DNA of 64,000 nt from Sphingobium arseniciresistens (GTDB lineage Bacteria > Pseudomonadota > Alphaproteobacteria > Sphingomonadales > Sphingomonadaceae): assembly GCA_029167225.1 (NCBI GenBank), contig JARFNK010000015.1, positions 86,980-150,979 on the forward strand, given 5' to 3'. Made by a program: the position numbers and the translations under genes. Positions 35,617 to 43,624 of the stretch are shown piece after piece (the stretch's first letter is position 1; the number at the start of each line of letters is the position of its first letter). The notes beneath the pieces were generated by a model. That model saw nothing but the letters and a program-made list of their open reading frames with translations, made no database searches and was not told where the DNA came from.

Positions 35617-37109
35617 ATTGTCGTGCTTGCCTGCTCATCCGGCTGTATCACTTCTTCAGTGCTGGCGATGACAAAACGACCGGATGGATCGCAGAAGCGT
35701 ATGGTGATCAGATCATCCCTTATGGTCGGGCAAAGGCCTGAGCCGTAGAGAATGTCGGCAAGTGCGTCGAAGGTCGTCGCCTTGGCACGATAGGTTCCGG
35801 TCCAGCGGACCGTCCAGATGTCCTCATTGGCTGCGGTCCGATAGCCGGCTCGATTGGCGACCTCAACGACCGCTTCCAACACGGTCTCGGCGCGAATGTC
35901 GAAATCGAGAATGGCAGTAGGCTTGGCAGGCTCAAATGGAATGACCGGTCTTGCGCGCTGATGACGCCAATGCATCGCTTCAGCCCCGGCCAGAAACAGG
36001 CAGAGGCCGACAGAAAACAGGGAGGTGCGCCTTACCCAACGTCCGATGGAATCGCCGCATTCTACGGCATGTAAAAGTCTGCGCAGCCGAGCCGAAGGCG
36101 ACCCGTATTGGCGCGCGCCTACGGCTGCGGGTAACAGCGGCGGCAGTGCGCGAGAATTTGGCGTCAAGATCAGCGATTGCGGAGGCGGCTGCGATACTGT
36201 GGGTTGCTGTTGAACGGCAAGCGACGCGTCATGGTGGCGCCAGCTTTGCGCGGTCAGTTGCTTCAGCGCTTCGCCTCGTTCCAGCGCCCAGAAAAGTTCG
36301 GCCGGCGTGATGCGATAGGACCGTTCATAACGAGCCTCGACATAGGCCCTGCGGATGCATCCAAATGCGCGGCGCTGGTGCCGGTCTTCGCGCGGCCACG
36401 CGGCGCGGAGATCGGGTGCCAGGGCCTCCGCCGCTTCGCGTAATTCATCCAGCGCATGGGTGCGTGGCCCATGGAGCGTGAAGGACCATAATATGCTCTG
36501 ATAGAAATGCTCGCAGGCCTGATGCAGCAGCAGCGCGGCCATCCGCATATTGCCCCTGTCGCGATAAAAGGCTGCGCCGGCCAGAAAGTCGCAGCCATTT
36601 CTGTGCCAGCGCGCGAATTCTGCTCTGCCCCTTCTGGCTCTTACTTCCTCAGGCAAATGGCGCGGCGCTTTGAGGCGCAGCCCTTCCGCCTGATACAGCG
36701 CTACGCCCTTCTCCGCGATCGTGACGAAATGAGGCACAGCCTCGGCAAGAGCGCTGTTGATCCGATCCAGGCTTTCCACTGTCATCCGGACCGGCCGAGC
36801 AATCTCGCCATGTTCCCATGCGCGGCGCAATCGGTCTTGCACCAATCGCCAATCCTGCTCGCTGCGCGCGAGGCGCACATGGTTGACGATCAGCATCAAC
36901 CGGAACGCCTCGCCCGGCGGAACGTCCTCCCATGCCTGCTCGGCGTACGGGCCGTGCAGAATGACTGCGAGTATACGCCCCTCGCGATATTGCTGCGACA
37001 GTCTGCCTTTGCAGCATTCCGCGAAGGTCTCGAAAACCATCCATGTCACCTGCTCAAGCTCATGCCGGATCGAGGCTGGAAGTTGGCCGAAATCAGTGCG
37101 CAGCGTCAT
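35601..37109 (-). CDS. nucleotidyltransferase-like / HEPN / membrane / STN-like fusion protein
   Basis: A 502-residue multidomain protein. The first 130 residues resemble a degenerate MNT nucleotidyltransferase (GRILAVILHGPYAEQAWED, with the usual GS and DxD replaced). A HEPN domain follows (MRMAALLLHQACEHFYQSIL then HGPRTHALDEL). After a proline-rich linker comes one membrane helix (SLFSVGLCLFLAGAEAM, about residue 370) and a domain like the secretin/TonB short N-terminus (ILDFDIRAETVLEAVVEVA, ADILYGSGLCPTI). Role unknown; it occupies the usual traG position and overlaps the next gene by ATGA. Confidence 0.7.
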   Translation of the reverse strand: MTLRTDFGQLPASIRHELEQVTWMVFETFAECCKGRLSQQYREGRILAVILHGPYAEQAWEDVPPGEAFRLMLIVNHVRLARSEQDWRLVQDRLRRAWEHGEIARPVRMTVESLDRINSALAEAVPHFVTIAEKGVALYQAEGLRLKAPRHLPEEVRARRGRAEFARWHRNGCDFLAGAAFYRDRGNMRMAALLLHQACEHFYQSILWSFTLHGPRTHALDELREAAEALAPDLRAAWPREDRHQRRAFGCIRRAYVEARYERSYRITPAELFWALERGEALKQLTAQSWRHHDASLAVQQQPTVSQPPPQSLILTPNSRALPPLLPAAVGARQYGSPSARLRRLLHAVECGDSIGRWVRRTSLFSVGLCLFLAGAEAMHWRHQRARPVIPFEPAKPTAILDFDIRAETVLEAVVEVANRAGYRTAANEDIWTVRWTGTYRAKATTFDALADILYGSGLCPTIRDDLITIRFCDPSGRFVIASTEEVIQPDEQASTTIYRSR

Positions 37110-37750
37110 GACGCTATCGTCGCATGCGGCTGGCCTCCATCCGCCAGGCGGGCATGACCGGTTACGTCATGCACCCGGTCCAACAAGACCCGGATCAGCA
37201 GGCAAACTTGTTCGGGAGAAAAGCCGCCATCATCCATCGGCGGGTCGCCGATCAGATGGGGATAGCCCCATTTCCAGTAGGGCGCGAGAATGGCGGCCAG
37301 CCGCGCCATGTCCGGGCAATCAAGGCCAAAGCCTGTGGCATTGGCGTAAGTCAGCGCTTTGCTGATATCCTGACGGATATGTTCGGCATTCCACCCGTCG
37401 GAAAACCCGACATCGAGCAGATATGCACACAGCGCCAGTTTTGCGACTGCGCCGGCCTGATGAAGCGTCGTGCGGATATGCCGTCTGAAAAAGCCGGCAT
37501 CGATCCCGGTAAAGGCAATCTCGGCGCTCTGAAAACGGTCTCTGCTCAGGTCCCGGCTTTCGCGGCTGCGGCGCAAGGTCACCGGCGCGTCTGCATATCG
37601 CCCCTGCAATGCAGTCAATGCTTCATTCCAGGGAGCAATAACGATCGCACTCCCCGCTCCAGCAATCGCGAAACTCCGCAGGATCTCACGCCGGGAGGTG
37701 TGACCTACTGATTCGCTGGCGAACATGTCGTTGATGCTCATCGCATTCAC
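37106..37750 (-). CDS. hypothetical protein with twin-arginine-like signal
   Basis: A 214-residue protein beginning with SRREILRSFAIAGAGSAIVI, an arginine pair followed by a hydrophobic stretch as in Tat signals (about residues 19-38). The rest is mostly helical without motifs I recognise (HIRQDISKALTYANATGFG, FSPEQVCLLIRVLLDRV). Its stop overlaps the start of the NTase-HEPN gene, so the two are one operon. It diverges from the ribbon-helix-helix gene across an inverted repeat. Confidence 0.65.
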   Translation of the reverse strand: MNAMSINDMFASESVGHTSRREILRSFAIAGAGSAIVIAPWNEALTALQGRYADAPVTLRRSRESRDLSRDRFQSAEIAFTGIDAGFFRRHIRTTLHQAGAVAKLALCAYLLDVGFSDGWNAEHIRQDISKALTYANATGFGLDCPDMARLAAILAPYWKWGYPHLIGDPPMDDGGFSPEQVCLLIRVLLDRVHDVTGHARLADGGQPHATIAS

Positions 37751-37799
37751 TCCATTCAGCCGTCTGGATGTCGGTTCAGTCTCGCAGACGGATTAACCG

Positions 37800-37845
37800 G
37801 CACCGCTTATAACGGCAAAACGCACAATATTGCAATAAGCGGTGC
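37800..37845. promoter_or_regulatory. inverted repeat, possible operator for the RHH protein
   Basis: GCACCGCTTAT (37800-37810) and ATAAGCGGTGC (37835-37845) are perfect 11-base reverse complements 24 bp apart. A partial third copy, GCCGCTTATT, follows at 37844-37853. They lie in the gap between two divergent genes, one of which encodes a ribbon-helix-helix DNA-binding protein, so an autoregulatory operator is plausible. Confidence 0.5.
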
Positions 37846-37897
37846 CGCTTATTCTGCTTCCTGTTGAATGGGGTTTGCAGGCAGTTACGACGAAAGC

Positions 37898-38062
37898 ATG
37901 GGAAGACCGCCGCTTAACCTCAGATCGACCAATGTGCGTTTGCCCGAAGGACTGGGCGAGCGGATTGATAAGCTGGTTGGAACCAAACGGCGGGCAGGCT
38001 TCATTCGTGAGGTCCTCGAACGCGAAGTCGAGCGGATGGAAAAGGAACAGGGTAGGGCCTGA
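37898..38062 (+). CDS. ribbon-helix-helix (CopG/Arc-type) DNA-binding protein
   Basis: A 54-residue basic protein: PPLNLRSTNVRLPEGLGERID gives the ribbon strand and helix A, and RAGFIREVLEREVERME helix B, the RHH pattern of CopG-type repressors and antitoxins. I chose the ATG at 37898; an ATG at 37868 adds ten residues. No toxin gene follows, so it is more likely a local repressor, perhaps of itself and the divergent 37106-37750 operon, than half of a toxin pair. Confidence 0.65.
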   Translation: MGRPPLNLRSTNVRLPEGLGERIDKLVGTKRRAGFIREVLEREVERMEKEQGRA

Positions 38063-38443
38063 AAGGCGCAGCCCCTGCCTGTTGTATCCGGAGAACAATT
38101 CCAGCATGCTCGTTGATGGCGGGCAGACCTCCATTTTGTTGGAGATCGCCATGAACGACTCGACCTAAATCGAATGTAGATCGCCAATTTGGCGATCCGG
38201 AACGTCCGGATGCTCATCCATTGGGACGATATGGGAAAAAATCTGCGCTGATCGCCAAGCCCTCACTTGGCTACGCCATCATCCACAGCCGTTCCCAATT
38301 GTTTTCAGAAGTCTCCAGATGTCCACGCTTTGCGCGCTTTTCGGTCCGTGACGCCTAGTCCCACCCTCTTGCAGGGCGGCTTCGGCCGTCTGATGTTGAT
38401 CGGAGGGGGCGTATGCAACGTCATGAAATGAGGACACTGCCCC
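38063..38443. other. gene-free stretch with a perfect 19-bp palindrome
   Basis: I see no convincing gene here. At 38179-38197 GATCGCCAA and TTGGCGATC flank a single T, a perfect palindrome suited to a dimeric regulator. The following AlpA-like gene must be expressed from this stretch or from upstream. The antisense frames have no recognisable homology. Confidence 0.5.
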
Positions 38444-38653
38444 ATGAACAGTTCCGATCGTATCATTCGAATGAAAACCGTTCTCGCCCGCACTGGGCTT
38501 TCTCGTTCGACCCTCTATCGCAAGATTGCGGACGGCACCTTTCCCGCCCAGATCAAAATCAGTGTGCATGGTGCGGGATGGCGGGAATCTGCAATCAATC
38601 ATTGGCTTGCCGATCCTGTAACCTATCGAGCGCCGGTGGGAGATCCGAAATGA
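38444..38653 (+). CDS. AlpA-family helix-turn-helix regulator
   Basis: A 69-residue protein with RMKTVLARTGLSRSTLYRKI, then the ADGTFPAQIKIS loop and GWRESAINHWL, which are the AlpA/phage regulatory signatures (winged-helix excisionase type). Such proteins control integrase or excision genes of integrated elements. The ATG is followed four codons on by another Met only at the RIIRM region, so the start is fairly sure. It overlaps the next gene by ATGA. Confidence 0.82.
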   Translation: MNSSDRIIRMKTVLARTGLSRSTLYRKIADGTFPAQIKISVHGAGWRESAINHWLADPVTYRAPVGDPK

Positions 38654-38841
38654 GCGGTTCTCCTTCCCCTGAGCCAATCTGCGTGCGTGTCAATGACGCC
38701 GCACGGATGATCGGTGTTGGGCGCACCAAGCTCTACGCGTTAATCGCGGCCGGAGAGATCGAAACGGTAAGGCTGGGCAAGGCTACCCGCATCACGACAG
38801 CTAGCCTGCACGAACTGATCGAGCGACGAAGCGCCACATGA
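38650..38841 (+). CDS. excisionase-like helix-turn-helix protein (MerR-type wing)
   Basis: A 63-residue protein: ICVRVNDAARMIGVGRTKLYALIAAGEIET followed by RLGKATRITTASLHELI, the helix-turn-helix/excisionase (HTH_17) pattern. It is coupled to the AlpA-like gene by ATGA, so the two small regulators are made together. In this setting they probably regulate excision or transfer of the island, although no integrase is visible nearby. Confidence 0.8.
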   Translation: MSGSPSPEPICVRVNDAARMIGVGRTKLYALIAAGEIETVRLGKATRITTASLHELIERRSAT

Positions 38842-39165
38842 GCCGGCACGATCGTCCGCCAGGCATTTCCAATTCAGTAAGACTATGGAGCGTCTCCCTC
38901 TCTGATCTGCCGAAGAAGGACACGCTTTCCGTTAACCCTCTCTCTCGCGCACTGGCCGTTAGGCGAATGTCCGGATCGGAGCCGGGTGGCGGGGATAGCT
39001 GAACCCTCACGCGGAGTCGGCTGCGACCAACTAGCGCTGTTCCAAGACCCCAGTCAGAAGGACTGCTTTGTGCCAAAAACCTGCCTTGCCAGCCGCAGTC
39101 ATCAGGGTCGCCGTCGAACGCCGCGGGGGCTTGGCTTTCGCAAACCGTACACGCAATTATCTGAG
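38842..39165. other. gene-free stretch upstream of the defence-like operon
   Basis: No frame here resembles a protein and no RNA gene is apparent. The right end leads into the promoter at 39166-39193. Confidence 0.4.
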
Positions 39166-39200
39166 TGGACAAATCGGAACACAACAATATAGTTGTGTTC
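39166..39200 (+). promoter_or_regulatory. promoter with palindromic operator, ending at the start codon
   Basis: TGGACA (39166-39171) and TATAGT (39188-39193) with 16 bp between them form a good sigma-70-type promoter. A perfect inverted repeat, GAACACAAC (39177-39185) and GTTGTGTTC (39192-39200), is centred on the -10 box. Transcription would begin about at the ATG at 39201, so the mRNA is probably leaderless. The HTH domain in the second gene of the operon is the natural candidate to bind the repeat. Confidence 0.65.
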
Positions 39201-39668
39201 ATGATACCGGACTTAATCGAGCTTGGCTCACCTTGCCCTTGGGCCGTGTTGCCACCTGGCATTCACGACACGACCCTTGCTGAGGTTGAGGCTCGCTTCG
39301 CGATCACACCGCATCGCAAGTGGCTGTTCGATGGCTTCGTCCGCATGATTCAGGCTCTGGCCGCCGCCGGCTGCCGTTATGTTTATCTGGATGGCAGCTT
39401 CGTGACCGCGAAACCGCACCCCGGCGACTACGACGGCTGCTGGGAGCATGTCGGGGTCGACCCGGCCAAGCTCGATCCGGTTCTTCTCGATTTCGACAAC
39501 AAGCGAGCAGCGCAAAAAGCAAAATACCTCGGTGAGATGTTCATTGCCGGAATGCCCAATGGGCCGGGCGCACCCTTTCTCGACTTCTTCCAGGTCGAGA
39601 AGTCATCCGGCCAGGCCAAGGGCATTCTCCGCATTCCGCTCGCGCCGCTGAAAGGAGCGACGCCATGA
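39201..39668 (+). CDS. DUF6932 family protein with nucleotidyltransferase-like motif
   Basis: A 155-residue protein starting MIPDLIELGSPCPWAVLPPG. It matches DUF6932: GCRYVYLDGSFVTAKPHPG then DYDGCW, and AAQKAKYLGEMF. The GS followed nine residues later by DYD is the pattern of Pol-beta-type minimal nucleotidyltransferases, so it may modify a nucleotide, protein or RNA. I start at the ATG at 39201 because a GTG at 39165 would put the promoter inside the gene. It overlaps the HTH-protease gene by ATGA. Confidence 0.78.
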   Translation: MIPDLIELGSPCPWAVLPPGIHDTTLAEVEARFAITPHRKWLFDGFVRMIQALAAAGCRYVYLDGSFVTAKPHPGDYDGCWEHVGVDPAKLDPVLLDFDNKRAAQKAKYLGEMFIAGMPNGPGAPFLDFFQVEKSSGQAKGILRIPLAPLKGATP

Positions 39669-40930
39669 TCACCAACGAAAAGCAGTACAGGTCGACGAAG
39701 GCTTCGATCGAGAAGCTGGCGGGAGCCTTTGCCACACTCGAGACGTCGACCAGCGACTTCCCTGAAGTGTTCGCGAAGGCCCAGCGCTCGGCACTGCGCA
39801 GCCAAATCGACGAACTCGAGGAGGATGTGCGCTTCTACGAGGACCTCCGCGCGGGCAGAATTTCGGAATTCTCGGCGGAAAGCCTTCACGATCTTCCTGA
39901 TATCCTCATTCAGGCCCGCATCGCGCGCGGCATGAGCCAGAAGGATCTCGGCGATTTCCTCGGCGTCGCCGAACAGCAGATCCAGCGGTACGAGTCCGAC
40001 CGCTATCGTATGGCAAGCCTCGACCGACTCACGGAGGTGGCCGACGCCCTGAACGTGCGCATCGTCGAGCGCGCCCAACTGGTCGGCAGCCAGAAACTCG
40101 ATAGCGTCGATTCGACGGTTTGGCAGGCATTCCCGGTCGCCGAAATGTACAAGCGCGGCTGGTTCGAGGACTTCTCGGGCACGCTCTCACAGGCAAAGAA
40201 GACTGCCAGCGATCTAATCCCGGCATTTCTGCGGGGGACTCACTCGCAGTTTGCGCCGATGGCCCTTCACCGCAAGTCGGTACGGTCGAGCGGACAAGTC
40301 CATGAGGCCTCCATTGCCGCTTGGGAAGCGCGAGTTCGGGCACTGGCCGATCGAAATCCACCCGACCGTGCGTTCGATCGAGACCGTCTGACTGCGGAAT
40401 GGGTGCGCGGCCTGGTCGGGCTCAGTCTGGAAGACAATGGACCACGCCTTGCAGCCGACTATCTGCGCGATGTAGGCATATCGCTGGTGATCGAACGCCA
40501 CCTGCCAGGAACATTGCTTGACGGTGCCGCGCTGGCGTCAGCCGATCATCATGCCATTGTCGCGATGACCCTGCGTCACGACCGGCTCGACAACTTCTGG
40601 TTCACGCTGCTCCACGAGATCGGGCATCTGAAGCTGCACATCCGGTTGGGAGAATACGCGGCGATCTTTGACGACAACGATTCGCCGGCAGCCGACAAGG
40701 TTGAGCAGGATGCCGACTATTTTGCGCAGGAAGCCCTGATCCCGGAGGCGAACTGGAACCTTGCGGTGTCGCGCTTCACCCGCAACGACAAGGCAGTCGT
40801 GGCCGATGCCAAACGCTTTGGCGTGGCACCTGCGGTGATCGCTGGCCGGATCCGGCGGGACGCGAATGACTACACACTTTTCCGCACGCTCGTCGGTAAT
40901 GGCGAAGTTCGCCGCCAATTCGATATTTAA
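39665..40930 (+). CDS. XRE-type HTH / ImmA-IrrE metallopeptidase fusion
   Basis: A 421-residue regulator. An N-terminal helical region is followed by an XRE helix-turn-helix about residues 79-131 (RIARGMSQKDLGDFLGVAEQ then IQRYESDRYRMASLDRL). The C-terminal ImmA/IrrE zinc peptidase has TLLHEIGHLKLH about residue 317 and a downstream acidic residue within EQDADYFAQEALIP. In known pairs, such proteases cleave a repressor or antitoxin on damage or infection. Coupled to the DUF6932 gene, it could control the operon through the palindrome upstream. Confidence 0.88.
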   Translation: MITNEKQYRSTKASIEKLAGAFATLETSTSDFPEVFAKAQRSALRSQIDELEEDVRFYEDLRAGRISEFSAESLHDLPDILIQARIARGMSQKDLGDFLGVAEQQIQRYESDRYRMASLDRLTEVADALNVRIVERAQLVGSQKLDSVDSTVWQAFPVAEMYKRGWFEDFSGTLSQAKKTASDLIPAFLRGTHSQFAPMALHRKSVRSSGQVHEASIAAWEARVRALADRNPPDRAFDRDRLTAEWVRGLVGLSLEDNGPRLAADYLRDVGISLVIERHLPGTLLDGAALASADHHAIVAMTLRHDRLDNFWFTLLHEIGHLKLHIRLGEYAAIFDDNDSPAADKVEQDADYFAQEALIPEANWNLAVSRFTRNDKAVVADAKRFGVAPAVIAGRIRRDANDYTLFRTLVGNGEVRRQFDI

Positions 40931-40941
40931 GGGGCGACGAC

Positions 40942-42027
40942 ATGCCAATTACGCACACCGACTACGTGCCGATCCTCAAATGGCGGCAGGGCGAATACCA
41001 AGCACTCTTTCGCCTGCCGGACGCGGTTAAAGACAGGACCGTTCCTCTTATCGAGGTCACACCCCCGGATTTCGATTTCGAGACGTGGACACCTTCGAAG
41101 TCGATCGACGATCACGTCGCAAAGTTTGCCGCTCGCTTTCGAGTCAAATGGGGAACGCGCCTTGCGCTGCTCGACTGCGGGCTGCTGGATCCGGCTGAGG
41201 TGATGCAGGGCGGAAAGCATCCAATACTATACCTGTGCGAGGAGGCTTTCGCACGGGGAGCCACACTTATCCCGGTCATCAGACTGGACAGCAACGCAGC
41301 CTATCGCACGGCCGTGAGAGCAGCGAACGCATTGATGCAGACCGGAGTGGTATTGCGCTGTTCTCTGGACGAAGCTCTGGATCCCCACTTCGACTCCAAT
41401 GTCGGCGCAGCACTTCAGCAACTCGGTGTGACCATTGCCGACTGCGATGTGGTTCTCGACCTCGAAGCTCCGGCCTGGGATCCTCAGGACGTGCTGATCA
41501 ACATAGTCACCGCTGCAATCCAAGCATCGAATGCCATGGCGACCACGCGTAGCCTCATCCTCGCGGGGACATCATTTCCCGCTTCCATGGCCGAGGTGAC
41601 CGGTCCCATTCAGTTCTTGCCTCGGCGGGAATGGACGTTTTTCCGGGCGCTCCTGGCTAATCTGGGCGAGACTGTCCGCAAACCGACATTTGCTGACTAT
41701 GCCATTGCCGCCAATGGGTACTCACAAATGGACATGAGGAAAGTGAAGCCTTCGGCAACGATCCGCTACGCCTGTGACGATGGCTGGATTATTGCCAAGG
41801 GTGTCAACGTGCGTGACAACGGGTTCGGGCAGTATCGGGGGTGCAGCGGCACCGTTACAGGATCAGCCCACTTTCTGGGTTCGGGTTTCTCGCCCGGCAG
41901 CGACTATATCGAGCAGTGCCGAGACGGGATTGCCGGCACCGGGAGCCTGTCCACATGGCGGTGGGTAGGCTCGAACCATCACATCACCAAAGTGGTGGCC
42001 GATCTCGCCACGATGTTCGGGCCTTGA
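40942..42027 (+). CDS. Beta-family protein (PF14350-type)
   Basis: A 361-residue protein starting MPITHTDYVPILKWRQGEYQAL, the characteristic opening of the Beta protein family, with VPLIEVTPPDFDF and YLCEEAFARGATLIPVIRLD; near the C-terminus RYACDDGWIIAKGVNVRDNG and STWRWVGSNHHI. Such proteins are found in phages and in bacterial accessory islands, often beside sce7726 proteins, as here. No activity is established. It is 11 bp after the protease gene and so third in the operon; its 3' end overlaps the convergent sce7726 gene by 44 bp. Confidence 0.8.
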   Translation: MPITHTDYVPILKWRQGEYQALFRLPDAVKDRTVPLIEVTPPDFDFETWTPSKSIDDHVAKFAARFRVKWGTRLALLDCGLLDPAEVMQGGKHPILYLCEEAFARGATLIPVIRLDSNAAYRTAVRAANALMQTGVVLRCSLDEALDPHFDSNVGAALQQLGVTIADCDVVLDLEAPAWDPQDVLINIVTAAIQASNAMATTRSLILAGTSFPASMAEVTGPIQFLPRREWTFFRALLANLGETVRKPTFADYAIAANGYSQMDMRKVKPSATIRYACDDGWIIAKGVNVRDNGFGQYRGCSGTVTGSAHFLGSGFSPGSDYIEQCRDGIAGTGSLSTWRWVGSNHHITKVVADLATMFGP

Positions 42028-42580
42028 GAGTTTCACGGACAGTCTGTGAGAGACGGCGCAGCGGCAGCCTATCCACCAACATCTTGTAGAGCGTCGCGCG
42101 CGGAGCGCGGAGTTCTCGCTCCGAGACGCCAAGACTTCTCAGGATCGCCTGCGCTTCAGGTCGCCACAGCAGACGAGCCAGAATAAGTGGATCGATGCCC
42201 TTGTTTGCTCGTTCCGGTCGGACACGACGGAACCGCACGCCCTGGGTCGCGCCGCGCTCGGCGACCATGATGCCCCACCAATCAGGCACCATCGTCATGG
42301 CCGATGCGAGATGTTTGGGATCGACGATCAACAAGGCCTTGTCGACGACATCGCCATAGGCGGCCACCTGCCGCGGCAAGCGCTCCAACGTGTCGGCTTC
42401 TGCCTTGATTTCGACGCCGCGAATGTGGCCGTTGATCACGGCAATATCGATCCGGCAACTGCCATGATCGAGGCCGAGTTCATCGATGACTAGGGTGTCG
42501 GGACAAGCCTGGGCGTGCGTGAGCAACCGCCGATAGGCGGCTTTCCTTACATCACTGTCCCGAAGCGGTGTCGAAGCCAT
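41984..42580 (-). CDS. sce7726 family protein
   Basis: A 198-residue protein from the ATG at 42580 (MASTPLRDSDVRKAAYRRLL). DELGLDHGSCRIDIAVINGH followed by RGVEIKAEADTLERL gives a D...ExK arrangement like PD-(D/E)XK nucleases, and RQVAAYGDVVDKALLIVD follows. This is the sce7726 family, a likely nuclease that often neighbours Beta/sce7725 proteins. Here it is convergent with, and overlaps, the Beta gene, so the two transcripts would be antisense at their ends. Confidence 0.8.
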   Translation of the reverse strand: MASTPLRDSDVRKAAYRRLLTHAQACPDTLVIDELGLDHGSCRIDIAVINGHIRGVEIKAEADTLERLPRQVAAYGDVVDKALLIVDPKHLASAMTMVPDWWGIMVAERGATQGVRFRRVRPERANKGIDPLILARLLWRPEAQAILRSLGVSERELRAPRATLYKMLVDRLPLRRLSQTVRETLKARTSWRDRPPLW

Positions 42581-42760
42581 CCCGCATCGATAGCCGTGGT
42601 TATAGCGGAGTGGCAACGGCCAATGTTACGCCGGGCCTGTCATGACCTCTATCCGCGTGATCTAGAGCACAAGATGGAGCGTGCCGCCGTCGTTCTGGGT
42701 GTCCAAGCTGCCATCCCCCCGTCGATGAATATCGTGTCGACGCGGATCGGCAGCTGCGCA

Positions 42761-43624
42761 CTACGTCAGGCGCGTATAGGCGATCAATTGGTCGATGAAT
42801 GCCTCCCGCCCGTGGGCGGGGCGGGGCAAGGCCGTCGACGGATCGAAAAAAACTTTCAGCGCATAGGCGCTCACCTCGAAGGCGATGCTGACATCCGGGG
42901 CATCGTCAAACTTCTCAAAGATTTTCTCAAGGCGGCGTGCCGCAGGCGGGTGGGTAAAGCTTGTGCCCCGGACTTCATCGATCAAGCCGATCCAGAGAAA
43001 TCCGATGCAGATCGCGAGGATCCGGAATTCACGCTCCAGATGATCCTGAGCATGGTCGAGGATCCAGCGGACCGCCCAATCGTCGGCCGAAAATTCGTCG
43101 TCACGCCTCGTGTTTGAATCATGTCGGTGCTTCAATGCGATGTGCGCACATTCGTGGAGGATGACAAAGCTAGCAGCGCCAAAGAACAGATTGTTCACGA
43201 GACCATCCTCGCTATTCGCTTCGGCGTCCGGGTCAGGCGCAGGCAGTTCCCTAGGCCAACTGGCGAGAGGATCCTTAATCAAGGCTATGGCGGCATGCTT
43301 GAACTCGACCACCTCCGATCCCGCGCCGCCAGGACTGATAGTAACTTCGTCGAGTTCAAGATCCGCCGCTGTGTTCATGAGGACCATTAGCACGCGGACG
43401 GACGCGGCAACCGCCCATAGGCTCAGGAGCGCGGAATGGGCCGCCTCGATGCTTTTTTCGCCGACCCGAGCCGTGAAATTGGCATGGCCCGGTGCTGTAT
43501 CGAAAGTCCAGGGGATGCCATCCATAACCTGGAAGAGTTCATCCTGCCGCTCGAGCGCAATTCGAAAAGGGCTCTCGCGTAGCAGTGCTGCGAAAGCGCG
43601 GGTGAGTGTCTCGGCATCAGTCAT
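42761..43624 (-). CDS. Lit-like / peptidase U49 family metallopeptidase
   Basis: A 287-residue protein with a zinc-binding HExxH site, FVILHECAHIALKHRHDSN (His about residue 157), followed by the acidic SADDWAVRWIL. The layout matches the phage-exclusion Lit family (peptidase U49), whose E. coli member cleaves elongation factor Tu during T4 infection. Overall similarity beyond the motif region is judged by eye only, so a generic Zn peptidase is possible. It is separated from sce7726 by 180 bp. Its start overlaps the small upstream frame by 8 bp. Confidence 0.7.
   Translation of the reverse strand: MTDAETLTRAFAALLRESPFRIALERQDELFQVMDGIPWTFDTAPGHANFTARVGEKSIEAAHSALLSLWAVAASVRVLMVLMNTAADLELDEVTISPGGAGSEVVEFKHAAIALIKDPLASWPRELPAPDPDAEANSEDGLVNNLFFGAASFVILHECAHIALKHRHDSNTRRDDEFSADDWAVRWILDHAQDHLEREFRILAICIGFLWIGLIDEVRGTSFTHPPAARRLEKIFEKFDDAPDVSIAFEVSAYALKVFFDPSTALPRPAHGREAFIDQLIAYTRLT

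Noticed and set aside
37898-38062. RHH protein considered as the antitoxin of a toxin-antitoxin pair
   Set aside because: No RelE, MazF or other toxin-like frame lies beside it; the next 381 bp are gene-free.
39165-39200. Upstream GTG start giving a 12-residue longer DUF6932 protein
   Set aside because: It would place the promoter boxes and the perfect palindrome inside the coding sequence; the ATG at 39201 directly after the palindrome is the better start.
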